DNA from: Betaproteobacteria bacterium
GTDB lineage: Bacteria; Pseudomonadota; Gammaproteobacteria; Burkholderiales; SG8-39
Direction of reading: 5' to 3'
NCBI GenBank assembly: GCA_016867955.1
Contig: VGIE01000184.1
Span: 1-5,431, forward strand
DNA length: 5,431 nt
Of the stretch, positions 1-5,431 are shown in pieces. The notes beneath the pieces were generated by a model. That model saw only the letters and a program-made list of their open reading frames with translations, was not told the origin of the DNA and ran no database searches. The translations under genes were made by a program, and so were the position numbers. Position 1 is the first letter of the stretch, and every line of letters begins with the position of its first letter.

Positions 1-2248
1 GAATGTCGATTCCGGCATTCTCGGCCAGCTTCCGCGCCATTGCATCGGCGCGGGTATTGAAACCAATGATTACTGCCTTGGAAGCCAGCGCGAGATTGAC
101 GTCTGATTCGGTAATGCCGCCAACTGCGCTGTAAACCACATTCACCTTGACTTCGTCAGTGGAAAGTCTGGCTAGTGCGTGGACAACTGCCTCCTGTGAT
201 CCCTGCACATCCGCCTTGATGAGCAGCGGCAGCACCCGTACTTCACCGCTCTGCTCAAAAATGTTCTCCAAGCTCGCAGCCTGCTTTTTCGCCAGCTTTA
301 CATCACGGAACTTGCCCTGACGGAACAACGCAATTTCGCGCGCCTTTCTTTCGTCGGTAAGCACCACAACCTCTTCGCCCGCACCGGGCACATCAGACAG
401 GCCTTGGATTTCAACCGGGATCGATGGACCGGCTTCCTGCACCATCTTTCCATTTTCGTCGAGCATGGCTCGAACACGCCCGAAGGCAGAGCCTGCAAGC
501 AGCACATCACCGCGCCTGAGCGTGCCGGACTGCACCAGCAACGTCGCCACAGGCCCTCGCCCCTTGTCGAGCCTTGCCTCGATGACTATTCCGGAAGCTG
601 GCGCCGCCACCGGGGCCTTGAGTTCAAGGACTTCTGCCTGCAAGAGCACCTGTTCCAGCAGGTCGTCAATACCCGCGCCCGTCTTTGCGGAAACCGGGAC
701 AAATGGCGAATCGCCGCCATACTCCTCCGGCAACACGCTCTGTGAAACAAGTTCCTGCTTCACTCGATCCGGATTGGCGTCCGGCTTGTCCATCTTGTTG
801 AGGGCGACAACCAGAGGAACATTAGCCGCCTTGGCGTGATGTATGGCTTCTATGGTCTGAGGCATTACGCCGTCGTCAGCCGCAACCACCAGGATGACGA
901 TGTCCGTGACCTTTGCCCCCCGCGCGCGCATTGCAGTGAAGGCTTCATGGCCTGGCGTGTCCAGGAACGTAATCACGCCTTTCGGCGTCTCCACATGGTA
1001 CGCGCCTATGTGCTGGGTGATCCCGCCAGCTTCTCCGGCCGCGACCTTCGCCCGGCGGATGTAGTCGAGCAGTGAGGTCTTGCCATGGTCGACGTGCCCC
1101 ATGACCGTGACAACCGGCGCGCGTGTACGCTTCTCTGTTGCTTGAGAAGTCACCGTATCCTGGATATAGGCCTCAGGATCGTCTAGCTTTGCTGCGACTC
1201 CGGTATGTCCCAGCTCACCGACGACGATTAGCGCCGTCTCCTGGTCCAGGACCTGATTGATAGTAACCATGCTGCCCAGTTTCATCAGGGCCTTGATCAC
1301 TTCCGCCGCCTTTACCGACATCTTGTGCGCGAGGTCTGCAACCGTGATAGTTTCCGGCACTTGGACTTCGCGCACGATCGGCTCGCTTGGGGCCGTGAAT
1401 TGCGCCTGCGTGTCCTTGGAAGCCGCTGCGCTGCTGGACTTGTGTCGCGCGCGCACATGCCAGCCGGAAGCGCCTTGCACGTCTCCGCGAGTCTTGATGA
1501 TGCGGCGCTTCGCCCCCTCATCCTTCCAGACCGTAACGGATTTCTTCTTCTTGTCCACTCCCGCAGAGCCATCGGTGAGCTTGGGTTTGTGAATCGTCAT
1601 ATCGCCAGTGGCGACGCCGGTTCCAGGTTGCGCGGCCACAGCTTGCGCGACCTTCTTTTGCTCGGCGTCGCGCAGCTCTGCAAGCCTGCGTTCCCGCTCC
1701 TGTTTCTCGGCAATATCGGCCGCCTGACGGCTCGCCAATTCGTCCTGCCTTCGTTGCTCCTCCCGGCGCAGGGCGACCTGCTCCTCGTTCAGACCTGATA
1801 CACGCGTGGGTGCAGAAGGCGATACCGCCTCGGTGGCCGTTCCCGACGCTCTAGCCGCGACCAATGCTGGATCCGGCGCAGGCTGTGGTTCAACGGCCGC
1901 CACGGGCGCCGTGGGCATAGCCTCCGCGACAGGTGCCACATCTGCCGCATCGCGCTTGACAAAGACGCGCTTCTTCTTGACTTCGACCTGGATCGTCCTC
2001 GCCTTACCGCTGGAGTCCGATTTCTTGATGATCTCCGAGGTCTGCTTACGGGTCAGGGTGATCTTGTTCTTGGGCTCAACGGCTCCATGCACCTTGCGCA
2101 GATAGTCCAGCAGGCGCGTCTTGTCCTGCTCGGAAAGCGTGTCTTCCGCGACGCGCTTGTCTACACCGGCAGCACGAAGCTGCTCAAGCAGCACGGATGG
2201 CTGAACCTTGAGTTCACCCGCAAATTGAGCAACGCTGGTTAATGCCAT
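1..2248 (-). CDS. infB: Translation initiation factor IF2 (3' end outside window)
   Basis: IF2 is the cytoplasmic GTPase that brings fMet-tRNA to the 30S subunit and promotes 50S joining. The frame is open from ATG 2248 to the window edge: 749 full codons, with about 140 residues (the fMet-tRNA-binding C-terminal domain) missing. Domains seen: an N-terminal IF2_N-type helical unit (about 1-55, starting MALTSVAQF); a variable K/R/E/A/P-rich linker (about 75-285); a second IF2_N unit (about 297-350, VPETITVADLAHKM); the G domain from about 378; domain II from about 545; and most of domain III (to 749). GTPase motifs are intact: G1 GHVDHGKT 384-391, G2 region GGITQHIGAY 408-417, G3 DTPGH 430-434 with the catalytic-type His434, G4 NKMD 484-487 and G5 SAK 520-522. 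The start is fixed by the conserved N-terminus and an AGGA at 2254-2257, five bases from the ATG. It lies 10 bases after nusA, so it is the third gene of the operon. I followed the frame codon by codon over most of its length and found no frameshift. Identification is certain; only the 3' end is unseen. Confidence 0.98.
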   Translation of the reverse strand, partial: MALTSVAQFAGELKVQPSVLLEQLRAAGVDKRVAEDTLSEQDKTRLLDYLRKVHGAVEPKNKITLTRKQTSEIIKKSDSSGKARTIQVEVKKKRVFVKRDAADVAPVAEAMPTAPVAAVEPQPAPDPALVAARASGTATEAVSPSAPTRVSGLNEEQVALRREEQRRQDELASRQAADIAEKQERERRLAELRDAEQKKVAQAVAAQPGTGVATGDMTIHKPKLTDGSAGVDKKKKSVTVWKDEGAKRRIIKTRGDVQGASGWHVRARHKSSSAAASKDTQAQFTAPSEPIVREVQVPETITVADLAHKMSVKAAEVIKALMKLGSMVTINQVLDQETALIVVGELGHTGVAAKLDDPEAYIQDTVTSQATEKRTRAPVVTVMGHVDHGKTSLLDYIRRAKVAAGEAGGITQHIGAYHVETPKGVITFLDTPGHEAFTAMRARGAKVTDIVILVVAADDGVMPQTIEAIHHAKAANVPLVVALNKMDKPDANPDRVKQELVSQSVLPEEYGGDSPFVPVSAKTGAGIDDLLEQVLLQAEVLELKAPVAAPASGIVIEARLDKGRGPVATLLVQSGTLRRGDVLLAGSAFGRVRAMLDENGKMVQEAGPSIPVEIQGLSDVPGAGEEVVVLTDERKAREIALFRQGKFRDVKLAKKQAASLENIFEQSGEVRVLPLLIKADVQGSQEAVVHALARLSTDEVKVNVVYSAVGGITESDVNLALASKAVIIGFNTRADAMARKLAENAGIDI

Positions 2249-2258
2249 TGGCTTCCTG

Positions 2259-3737
2259 TTACTCCACGAACCAATGTGCGCGCGCCTTCATGATGAGGTC
2301 TTTGGCACGTTCGTTGTCCATTCCGGTTATTTCGAGCAGATCATCAACGGCGAGGTCGCCCAGATCGTCGCGCGTCTTTATGCCAGCATTCGCCAGCTTG
2401 ACGGCAAGCTCGCTGTCCATCCCCTCGAGACTGCGCAATTCCGGATCAACGCCCTCGGCCTGCTCCTCGCTCTTGATCGCCTGAACAATCAGGGCGTCGC
2501 GTGCGCGGCTACGCAATTCATTTACGGTCGTTTCATCGAGCGCGCTGATCTCGAGCATTTCATTGATCGGAACGTAGGCCACTTCCTCGAGCGTGGAAAA
2601 CCCTTCCTGGATGAGAATATCTGCGACTTCCTCATCGACGTCTAGCTTCTCCATGAAGAGCCCGCGAGTCGCTTCAGACTCCGTCCGGGACTTCTCTTGT
2701 GACTCCGCCTCGGTCATCAGGTTGATCGTCCAGCCGGTGAGTTCCGATGCGAGCCGCACGTTCTGACCGCTGCGCCCTATGGCAATGGCGAGATTCTCCT
2801 CGTCCACCACCACATCCATGCTGTGCTTGTCCTCGTCGACCAGGATACTGGTTACCTCCGCCGGCGCCAAAGCGCCGATGACGAACTGGGCGGGATCAGC
2901 GGACCACAGAACGATGTCAACCCGCTCACCGCCAAGTTCTTGCGTCACCGCCTGCACCCGGGATCCACGCATGCCCACGCAGGTTCCGATCGGATCGATG
3001 CGCTTGTCGTTCGTGTGCACTGCAATCTTCGCCCTGATGCCGGGATCACGCGCCGCCGACTTGATTTCGAGTAGGCCTTCTTCTATTTCCGGCACCTCGA
3101 GGCGGAACAGTTCTGCGATGAACTGGGGCGCCGTCCGCGAGAGCACCAGCTGCGGCCCGCGAAGCGCCCGCTCCACGCGAAGCAGATACGCTCGCACACG
3201 GTCGCCTACCCTTAGATTCTCCTTCAGGATCATCTGATCACGCGGCAGGATGGCCTCGACACGTCCTGCCTCGACAATGGCGCTGCCGCGCTCGATGCGC
3301 TTGATCGTCCCGGTAACCAGTTTTTCGTTGCGAGCCAAAAAGTCCTGCAGCAGCTGTTCGCGCTCGGCGTCGCGAATGCGCTGCAATATCACCTGCTTGG
3401 CAGCCTGCGCGCCAATCCGCCCGAACTCGATCGCCTCGAGTTGCTCCTCGATGAAGTCCTCGATCGCAATATCCTCGCCGTGCTGTTTCTGAGCCTCCGA
3501 CAGCGCAATTTGACTCATTGGGGATTCCACGGCGTCATCTGCTACAACCTGCCAGCGGCGGAAGGACTCGAAATCGCCCGTATCACGGTCAATGGCCACC
3601 CGCACGTCAACATCATCGCTGAAGCGCTTCTTGGTGGCGGAAGCAATTGCCATTTCCAGCGCACCGAAGACCGTCTCCTTGTGGACATTCTTCTCGCGCG
3701 CCAGAGCATCAACCAGCAACAACAATTCTCGGCTCAC
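2259..3737 (-). CDS. nusA: Transcription elongation/termination factor NusA
   Basis: NusA binds RNA polymerase and nascent RNA. It promotes pausing and intrinsic termination and takes part in rRNA and phage antitermination complexes. The product is 492 aa, the usual length for proteobacterial forms with a C-terminal extension. Domains in order: N-terminal RNAP-binding domain (about 1-125, with FRRW near 59-62); S1 domain (about 135-200); KH1 with GMRG at about 255-258, after NDKRIDPIGTCVG; KH2 with GRSG at about 321-324, in AIGRSGQNVRLASELTGW; and two acidic repeats (about 363-416 and 436-489), which in E. coli contact the alpha C-terminal domain. I chose GTG 3737 over the in-frame TTG 3743. 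The Shine-Dalgarno AGGGG (3745-3749) lies 7 bases from the GTG but only 1 base from the TTG, and the GTG yields an N-terminus that matches the M-S-R-E start of betaproteobacterial homologues. The gene follows rimP by 17 bases and precedes infB by 10. The stop is TAA at 2259-2261. Confidence 0.98.
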   Translation of the reverse strand: MSRELLLLVDALAREKNVHKETVFGALEMAIASATKKRFSDDVDVRVAIDRDTGDFESFRRWQVVADDAVESPMSQIALSEAQKQHGEDIAIEDFIEEQLEAIEFGRIGAQAAKQVILQRIRDAEREQLLQDFLARNEKLVTGTIKRIERGSAIVEAGRVEAILPRDQMILKENLRVGDRVRAYLLRVERALRGPQLVLSRTAPQFIAELFRLEVPEIEEGLLEIKSAARDPGIRAKIAVHTNDKRIDPIGTCVGMRGSRVQAVTQELGGERVDIVLWSADPAQFVIGALAPAEVTSILVDEDKHSMDVVVDEENLAIAIGRSGQNVRLASELTGWTINLMTEAESQEKSRTESEATRGLFMEKLDVDEEVADILIQEGFSTLEEVAYVPINEMLEISALDETTVNELRSRARDALIVQAIKSEEQAEGVDPELRSLEGMDSELAVKLANAGIKTRDDLGDLAVDDLLEITGMDNERAKDLIMKARAHWFVE

Positions 3738-3744
3738 TTGCAAA

Positions 3745-3749
3745 CCCCT
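3745..3749 (-). promoter_or_regulatory. Ribosome binding site that decides the nusA start
   Basis: The minus strand reads AGGGG here, followed by TTTGCAA and then GTG at 3737. The 7-base spacing is right for the GTG. The upstream in-frame TTG at 3743 would sit 1 base from the AGGGG, too close to be used. This rules out the two-residue-longer NusA that a 'first possible start' rule would give. Confidence 0.8.
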
Positions 3750-3754
3750 GTTCC

Positions 3755-4201
3755 CTAAATCTTGGGCACCAACCGCGCCCGTTTCAGATTGGGAAGTTCG
3801 AACACGAACTGTCCCCCCTCCGAATCGAGCGCCACCTGTTCGCCATCAATACCGCGCAACACGCCAGTCACGCGCCTGCGCCCGTTCACCAGCACCCGCA
3901 GCTGGACTTCAACTTCCTGGCCGGCAAACCGCTGGAAATCTGCGGCCTTCTTGAGCTTGCGATCCAGACCTGGCGACGACACTTCAAGCCTGTCGAAATC
4001 AACACCTTCAACCGGCAAGACGCGCTGCAACTGCCGGCTTACCCGGGTGCAGTCGTCAAGCGTAATTCCCGTCTCGTGACCTTCAAGCGACTTCTCAATA
4101 AAAATACGCAATATCCTGTTCCGATTGGATATTTCTATGTCAGAAAGCTCGTAACCCATGCCGCGCAACGTGTCCTCCAGCAGTGTTTCCAGCGCATTCA
4201 T
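3755..4201 (-). CDS. rimP: Ribosome maturation factor RimP
   Basis: RimP (formerly YhbC) is a cytoplasmic 30S assembly factor that aids maturation of the head/decoding region of 16S rRNA. The 148-aa product has the family's usual size. It has an N-terminal alpha/beta domain (about 1-85) ending in the signature SSPGLDR (75-81) and a C-terminal Sm-like beta barrel (about 86-148). Other family-like stretches are the MGYELSDIE segment near residue 15 and ITLDDCTRVSRQL near 46-58. ATG 4201 is chosen because the protein then begins like its homologues (MNALETLLEDTL). The frame stays open upstream to an ATG at 4261, but that ATG lies within the terminator hairpin and adds 20 unrelated residues. No good Shine-Dalgarno precedes 4201 (CTGGCTGCTTCG just before it), which suggests weak or structure-dependent initiation. 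It is the first gene of the rimP-nusA-infB operon. The stop is TAG at 3755-3757, 17 bases before nusA. Confidence 0.96.
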   Translation of the reverse strand: MNALETLLEDTLRGMGYELSDIEISNRNRILRIFIEKSLEGHETGITLDDCTRVSRQLQRVLPVEGVDFDRLEVSSPGLDRKLKKAADFQRFAGQEVEVQLRVLVNGRRRVTGVLRGIDGEQVALDSEGGQFVFELPNLKRARLVPKI

Positions 4202-4212
4202 CGAAGCAGCCA

Positions 4213-4224
4213 GAATTCGAATTC
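4213..4224. repeat. 12-base perfect palindrome in the rimP leader
   Basis: GAATTCGAATTC reads the same on both strands. It is two directly abutting GAATTC units, lying 12-23 bases upstream of the rimP ATG and just past the terminator. As RNA it could form at most a 4-bp stem with a UCGA loop. It may be an operator, a small RNA hairpin over the ribosome entry region, or chance; no known regulator site is recognised. Confidence 0.5.
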
Positions 4225-4233
4225 CCGTGACAC

Positions 4234-4262
4234 AAATAAAAAATGGGCTGGTCCAGCCCATT
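4234..4262 (-). terminator. Intrinsic terminator between the operon promoter and rimP
   Basis: On the minus strand a perfect 9-bp stem AATGGGCTG / CAGCCCATT with a 3-base loop (GAC) spans 4242-4262. It runs straight into T6, A, T3 (4234-4243), the textbook rho-independent form. On the plus strand the same hairpin is followed by CGG and T5 (4266-4270), so it could work weakly in that direction too. It ends 32 bases before the rimP ATG. It is the only terminator-like structure I see after rluB, so it could end scpB-rluB transcripts, but it also lies in the leader of the downstream operon. Confidence 0.9.
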
Positions 4263-4272
4263 CGGTTTTTCT

Positions 4273-4307
4273 GTACCCCGGCACCGACAGTGTTGATACC
4301 TGGCTAC
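4273..4307 (-). other. Predicted 5' leader RNA hairpin
   Basis: Minus-strand bases 4307 to 4273 can fold into one stem. GTA pairs with TAC at the base, then CC/GG, then GGTATC with G-U-tolerant partners in GGTGCC; two mismatches separate the helices and the loop is about 9 bases. It begins at the probable first transcribed bases, so it would form the very 5' end of the operon mRNA. It was found by manual pairing only; no energy was computed. Confidence 0.4.
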
Positions 4308-4315
4308 GAAAGGAA

Positions 4316-4344
4316 ATTATAGCAAGAAAAATGTGCGGAAACAA
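4316..4344 (-). promoter_or_regulatory. Sigma70-type promoter for rimP-nusA-infB
   Basis: On the minus strand a -35 TTGTTT (4339-4344) is separated by exactly 17 bases from a perfect -10 TATAAT (4316-4321). The -10 is preceded by TGC, an extended -10. The expected start is about 4307-4309. The surroundings are visibly A/T-rich compared with the flanking genes. It lies 35-63 bases after the rluB stop and points at rimP, giving the operon a promoter independent of scpB-rluB. Confidence 0.8.
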
Positions 4345-4378
4345 CGAGAAGTATGCATTTTCGACCCTGAACCGGGAC

Positions 4379-5218
4379 TCAAGGGCCGCTGGCGGCAGCC
4401 ATCAACGACCTGACTTCACCGGGCTCCAGCTCAATCCAGCGCCCGCGGGGCAGCCTCGGCGGCAGGACAATCGGGCCGAAACGTATGCGGGTCAGGCGGC
4501 TGACCATCAGCCCGACCGCCTCGAACAAGCGGCGCACCTCCCGGTTTCGCCCCTCGGCGAGCGTCACGCGATACCAGCGGTTGGCGCCATCCCCCCCCTC
4601 GAACCGAATGGCATTGAAGCGTGCAAGGCCATCCTCCAACACCACCCCCCGACGCAAGCTCTCCAGCTGCGCCGGAGCAACCTCGCCCATGACCCGCACG
4701 GCATACTCGCGCTCTAGTCCGAACCGGGGATGCATGAGCCGGTTGGCGAGGTCGCCGGAGTCGGTCATCAGCAGCACGCCGCCGGTGTTGAAATCCAAGC
4801 GCCCGACCGCGAGCCAGCGCCTGCCACGCAAGCGTGGTAGGCGGTCAAACACGGTCGGACGCCCTTCTGGGTCGTTCATCGTTACCATTTCACCGGCGGG
4901 CTTGTGGTACAGCAGCACCGTCGGCGCGACGGAGTTGGCGTGGACACGCACCGGGTTGCCGTCGAGCAGCACCCGGTCGCTAGGTATCACGCGCTGACCA
5001 ATCGTGGCCTTCACACCATTGACGGTCACCCGCCCGGCCGCGATGACCTCCTCCATGTCGCGCCGCGACCCCAGGCCAGCTCGAGCCAGCAGTTTTTGGA
5101 GCTTCTCGGATGCGGCGTCCGCCTGAAATCCGCCAGCAAACTTCGTCGCGGGCTTAGACAGAACTCGCTTCTGCGCCCGTGGACTCCGGCCCCTTGTTGT
5201 CGGCTGTGGCGCCGGCAT
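4379..5218 (-). CDS. rluB: 23S rRNA pseudouridine synthase RluB (RsuA/RluB family)
   Basis: RluB isomerises one uridine of 23S rRNA (position 2605 in E. coli numbering) to pseudouridine during 50S assembly. From ATG 5218 the product is 279 aa: a short basic, proline-rich N-terminus (1-35); an S4 RNA-binding domain (about 38-85, EKLQKLLARAGLGSRR); then the catalytic domain with YHKPAG (104-109), GRLDFNTGG (139-147, catalytic Asp142) and EGRNREVRRLF (222-232). The C-terminal FGPIVLPPRLPRGRW fits RluB better than RluE or RluF. The start is uncertain. The frame is open back to a TAG at 5330-5332, so TTG 5320 (313 aa) or TTG 5275 are possible and would add more basic Pro/Lys/Arg sequence. Neither TTG has a visible Shine-Dalgarno, and the ATG has only a weak GGA-containing one. 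Even from the ATG the gene overlaps scpB by 65 bases in another frame, suggesting co-transcription and coupled translation. The stop is TGA at 4379-4381. Confidence 0.93.
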   Translation of the reverse strand: MPAPQPTTRGRSPRAQKRVLSKPATKFAGGFQADAASEKLQKLLARAGLGSRRDMEEVIAAGRVTVNGVKATIGQRVIPSDRVLLDGNPVRVHANSVAPTVLLYHKPAGEMVTMNDPEGRPTVFDRLPRLRGRRWLAVGRLDFNTGGVLLMTDSGDLANRLMHPRFGLEREYAVRVMGEVAPAQLESLRRGVVLEDGLARFNAIRFEGGDGANRWYRVTLAEGRNREVRRLFEAVGLMVSRLTRIRFGPIVLPPRLPRGRWIELEPGEVRSLMAAASGP

Positions 5219-5431
5219 CGCCGTCCGCGGTCGAATCGTCTTTGCGGCCGGCGGAGCCTTCGGTTTGCCCCGCAAGGGACTCGCTTTGGGCTTGGGTCGC
5301 CTGTGTGGTTTCGATTTCAAGGTTGTGGACTATTTCGTCAAGTGCAGGCAATTCCTGCAGGGTTCGCAGACCGAGGTCATCGAGGAAGGTCTTGGTTGTC
5401 GCGTACAACGCCGGCCTGCCTGGCACATCGC
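5154..5431 (-). CDS. scpB: Segregation and condensation protein B, C-terminal part (5' end outside window)
   Basis: ScpB is the winged-helix dimer that, with the kleisin ScpA, works with SMC to organise and segregate the chromosome. Only the last 91 codons are present; the frame runs off the right edge, so the GTG at 5426 is internal and not the start. The recognisable core is DVPGRPALYATTKTFLDDLGL, which matches the conserved 'GRPALYGTT..FL..FGL..L..LP' end of the second winged-helix domain, followed by LQELPALDEI. After that comes a tail of about 55 residues that is rich in E, D, S, T, G and A, low in hydrophobics and probably disordered and acidic. The final 65 bases, or up to 167, are shared with rluB in a different frame. 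The stop is TAA at 5154-5156. It is the upstream partner of rluB in the scpB-rluB arrangement typical of betaproteobacteria. Confidence rests on the conserved motif, since most of the protein is unseen. Confidence 0.92.
   Translation of the reverse strand, partial: DVPGRPALYATTKTFLDDLGLRTLQELPALDEIVHNLEIETTQATQAQSESLAGQTEGSAGRKDDSTADGDAGATADNKGPESTGAEASSV

Larger units (their letters stand above)
4202..4307 (-). promoter_or_regulatory. 5' leader of the rimP-nusA-infB operon, candidate attenuator
   Basis: The roughly 106-base leader runs from the likely transcription start (about 4307-4309) to the rimP ATG. Seen directly: a 5' hairpin (4273-4307), a short A-rich spacer, a strong intrinsic terminator (4234-4262), a 12-base palindrome (4213-4224), then a start region without a clear Shine-Dalgarno. 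Because the terminator is downstream of the promoter, transcripts from this promoter or reading through from rluB must pass it to reach rimP. Known context: a 'rimP leader' attenuator with a premature intrinsic terminator has been predicted in gammaproteobacteria, and E. coli nusA is autoregulated. Inference: this leader sets how much polymerase enters the operon, perhaps with NusA feedback. I found no convincing antiterminator pairing by eye. Confidence 0.6.

Noticed and set aside
298..510. Minus-strand open frame of 70 codons inside infB.
   Set aside because: It is out of frame with the conserved IF2 domain II/III coding sequence, with no start signal and no recognisable protein.
1312..1572. 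Minus-strand open frame of 86 codons inside infB.
   Set aside because: It is in a different frame from infB, which is continuous and conserved here (linker and second IF2_N unit). The R/S-rich translation is typical of a shadow frame.
4202..4261. In-frame upstream extension of rimP to the ATG at 4261 (168 aa).
   Set aside because: The ATG and first codons are made of the terminator stem and T-tract, no ribosome site precedes them, and the extra 20 residues do not resemble RimP N-termini.
4263..4378. Possible tRNA gene upstream of rimP, as with metY in E. coli.
   Set aside because: I looked for a cloverleaf, a T-loop GTTCGAATC-type motif and an acceptor stem on both strands and found none. 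The region is explained by the promoter and leader hairpin.
4360..4381. Possible second terminator right after rluB (CCC / GGG around GGTTCA).
   Set aside because: Only 3 base pairs form and no T-tract follows.
3647..4717. A 356-codon open frame on the plus strand running through rimP, the intergenic region and the end of rluB.
   Set aside because: It is antisense to two well-identified genes and reads through the promoter and terminator hairpin. Its translation has no recognisable domain and the biased composition of a shadow frame in GC-rich DNA. No promoter or ribosome site supports it.
4485..4997. Plus-strand open frame of 170 codons opposite rluB.
   Set aside because: It lies wholly antisense to the conserved RluB catalytic domain; the Arg/Ser/Pro-rich translation matches no family I know.

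Overview
The window is a stretch of bacterial chromosome carrying core information-processing genes. All genes lie on the minus strand. In transcription order, from high to low coordinates, they are scpB (3' end only), rluB, rimP, nusA and infB (cut off at the left edge). Protein sequence and gene order both point to a betaproteobacterium. The IF2 GTPase core, the NusA KH and acidic-repeat regions and RimP resemble Burkholderiales/Nitrosomonadales-type homologues, as recalled from family knowledge rather than searched. The scpB-rluB pair directly upstream of rimP-nusA-infB is the arrangement I know from that class; in E. coli and relatives metY and tRNA/secG genes occupy that place. I cannot name a genus.

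Layout. At 5154-5431 is the C-terminal end of the condensin-associated protein ScpB. At 4379-5218 is RluB, a 23S rRNA pseudouridine synthase whose reading frame starts inside scpB. At 4202-4378 is a 177-base intergenic region with a strong sigma70-type promoter, a 5' leader hairpin and a textbook intrinsic terminator, all placed before the rimP start. At 3755-4201 is RimP (30S maturation). At 2259-3737 is NusA (transcription elongation, pausing and termination), starting at a GTG. At 1-2248 is translation initiation factor IF2, with 749 codons visible and roughly its last 140 residues outside. The last three genes are separated by only 17 and 10 bases and form one operon.

The genes link ribosome assembly (RluB, RimP), transcription (NusA) and translation initiation (IF2). 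The most interesting part is the rimP leader. The terminator lies downstream of the operon's own promoter and upstream of the first gene, so it can act as an attenuator of an operon that encodes NusA, a factor that modulates intrinsic termination. This is a non-enterobacterial counterpart of the 'rimP leader' attenuator class predicted in gammaproteobacteria. Apart from this and the scpB/rluB overlap, the window is ordinary housekeeping DNA. I see no mobile element, CRISPR array, tRNA or rRNA gene, and no plus-strand gene I would defend.
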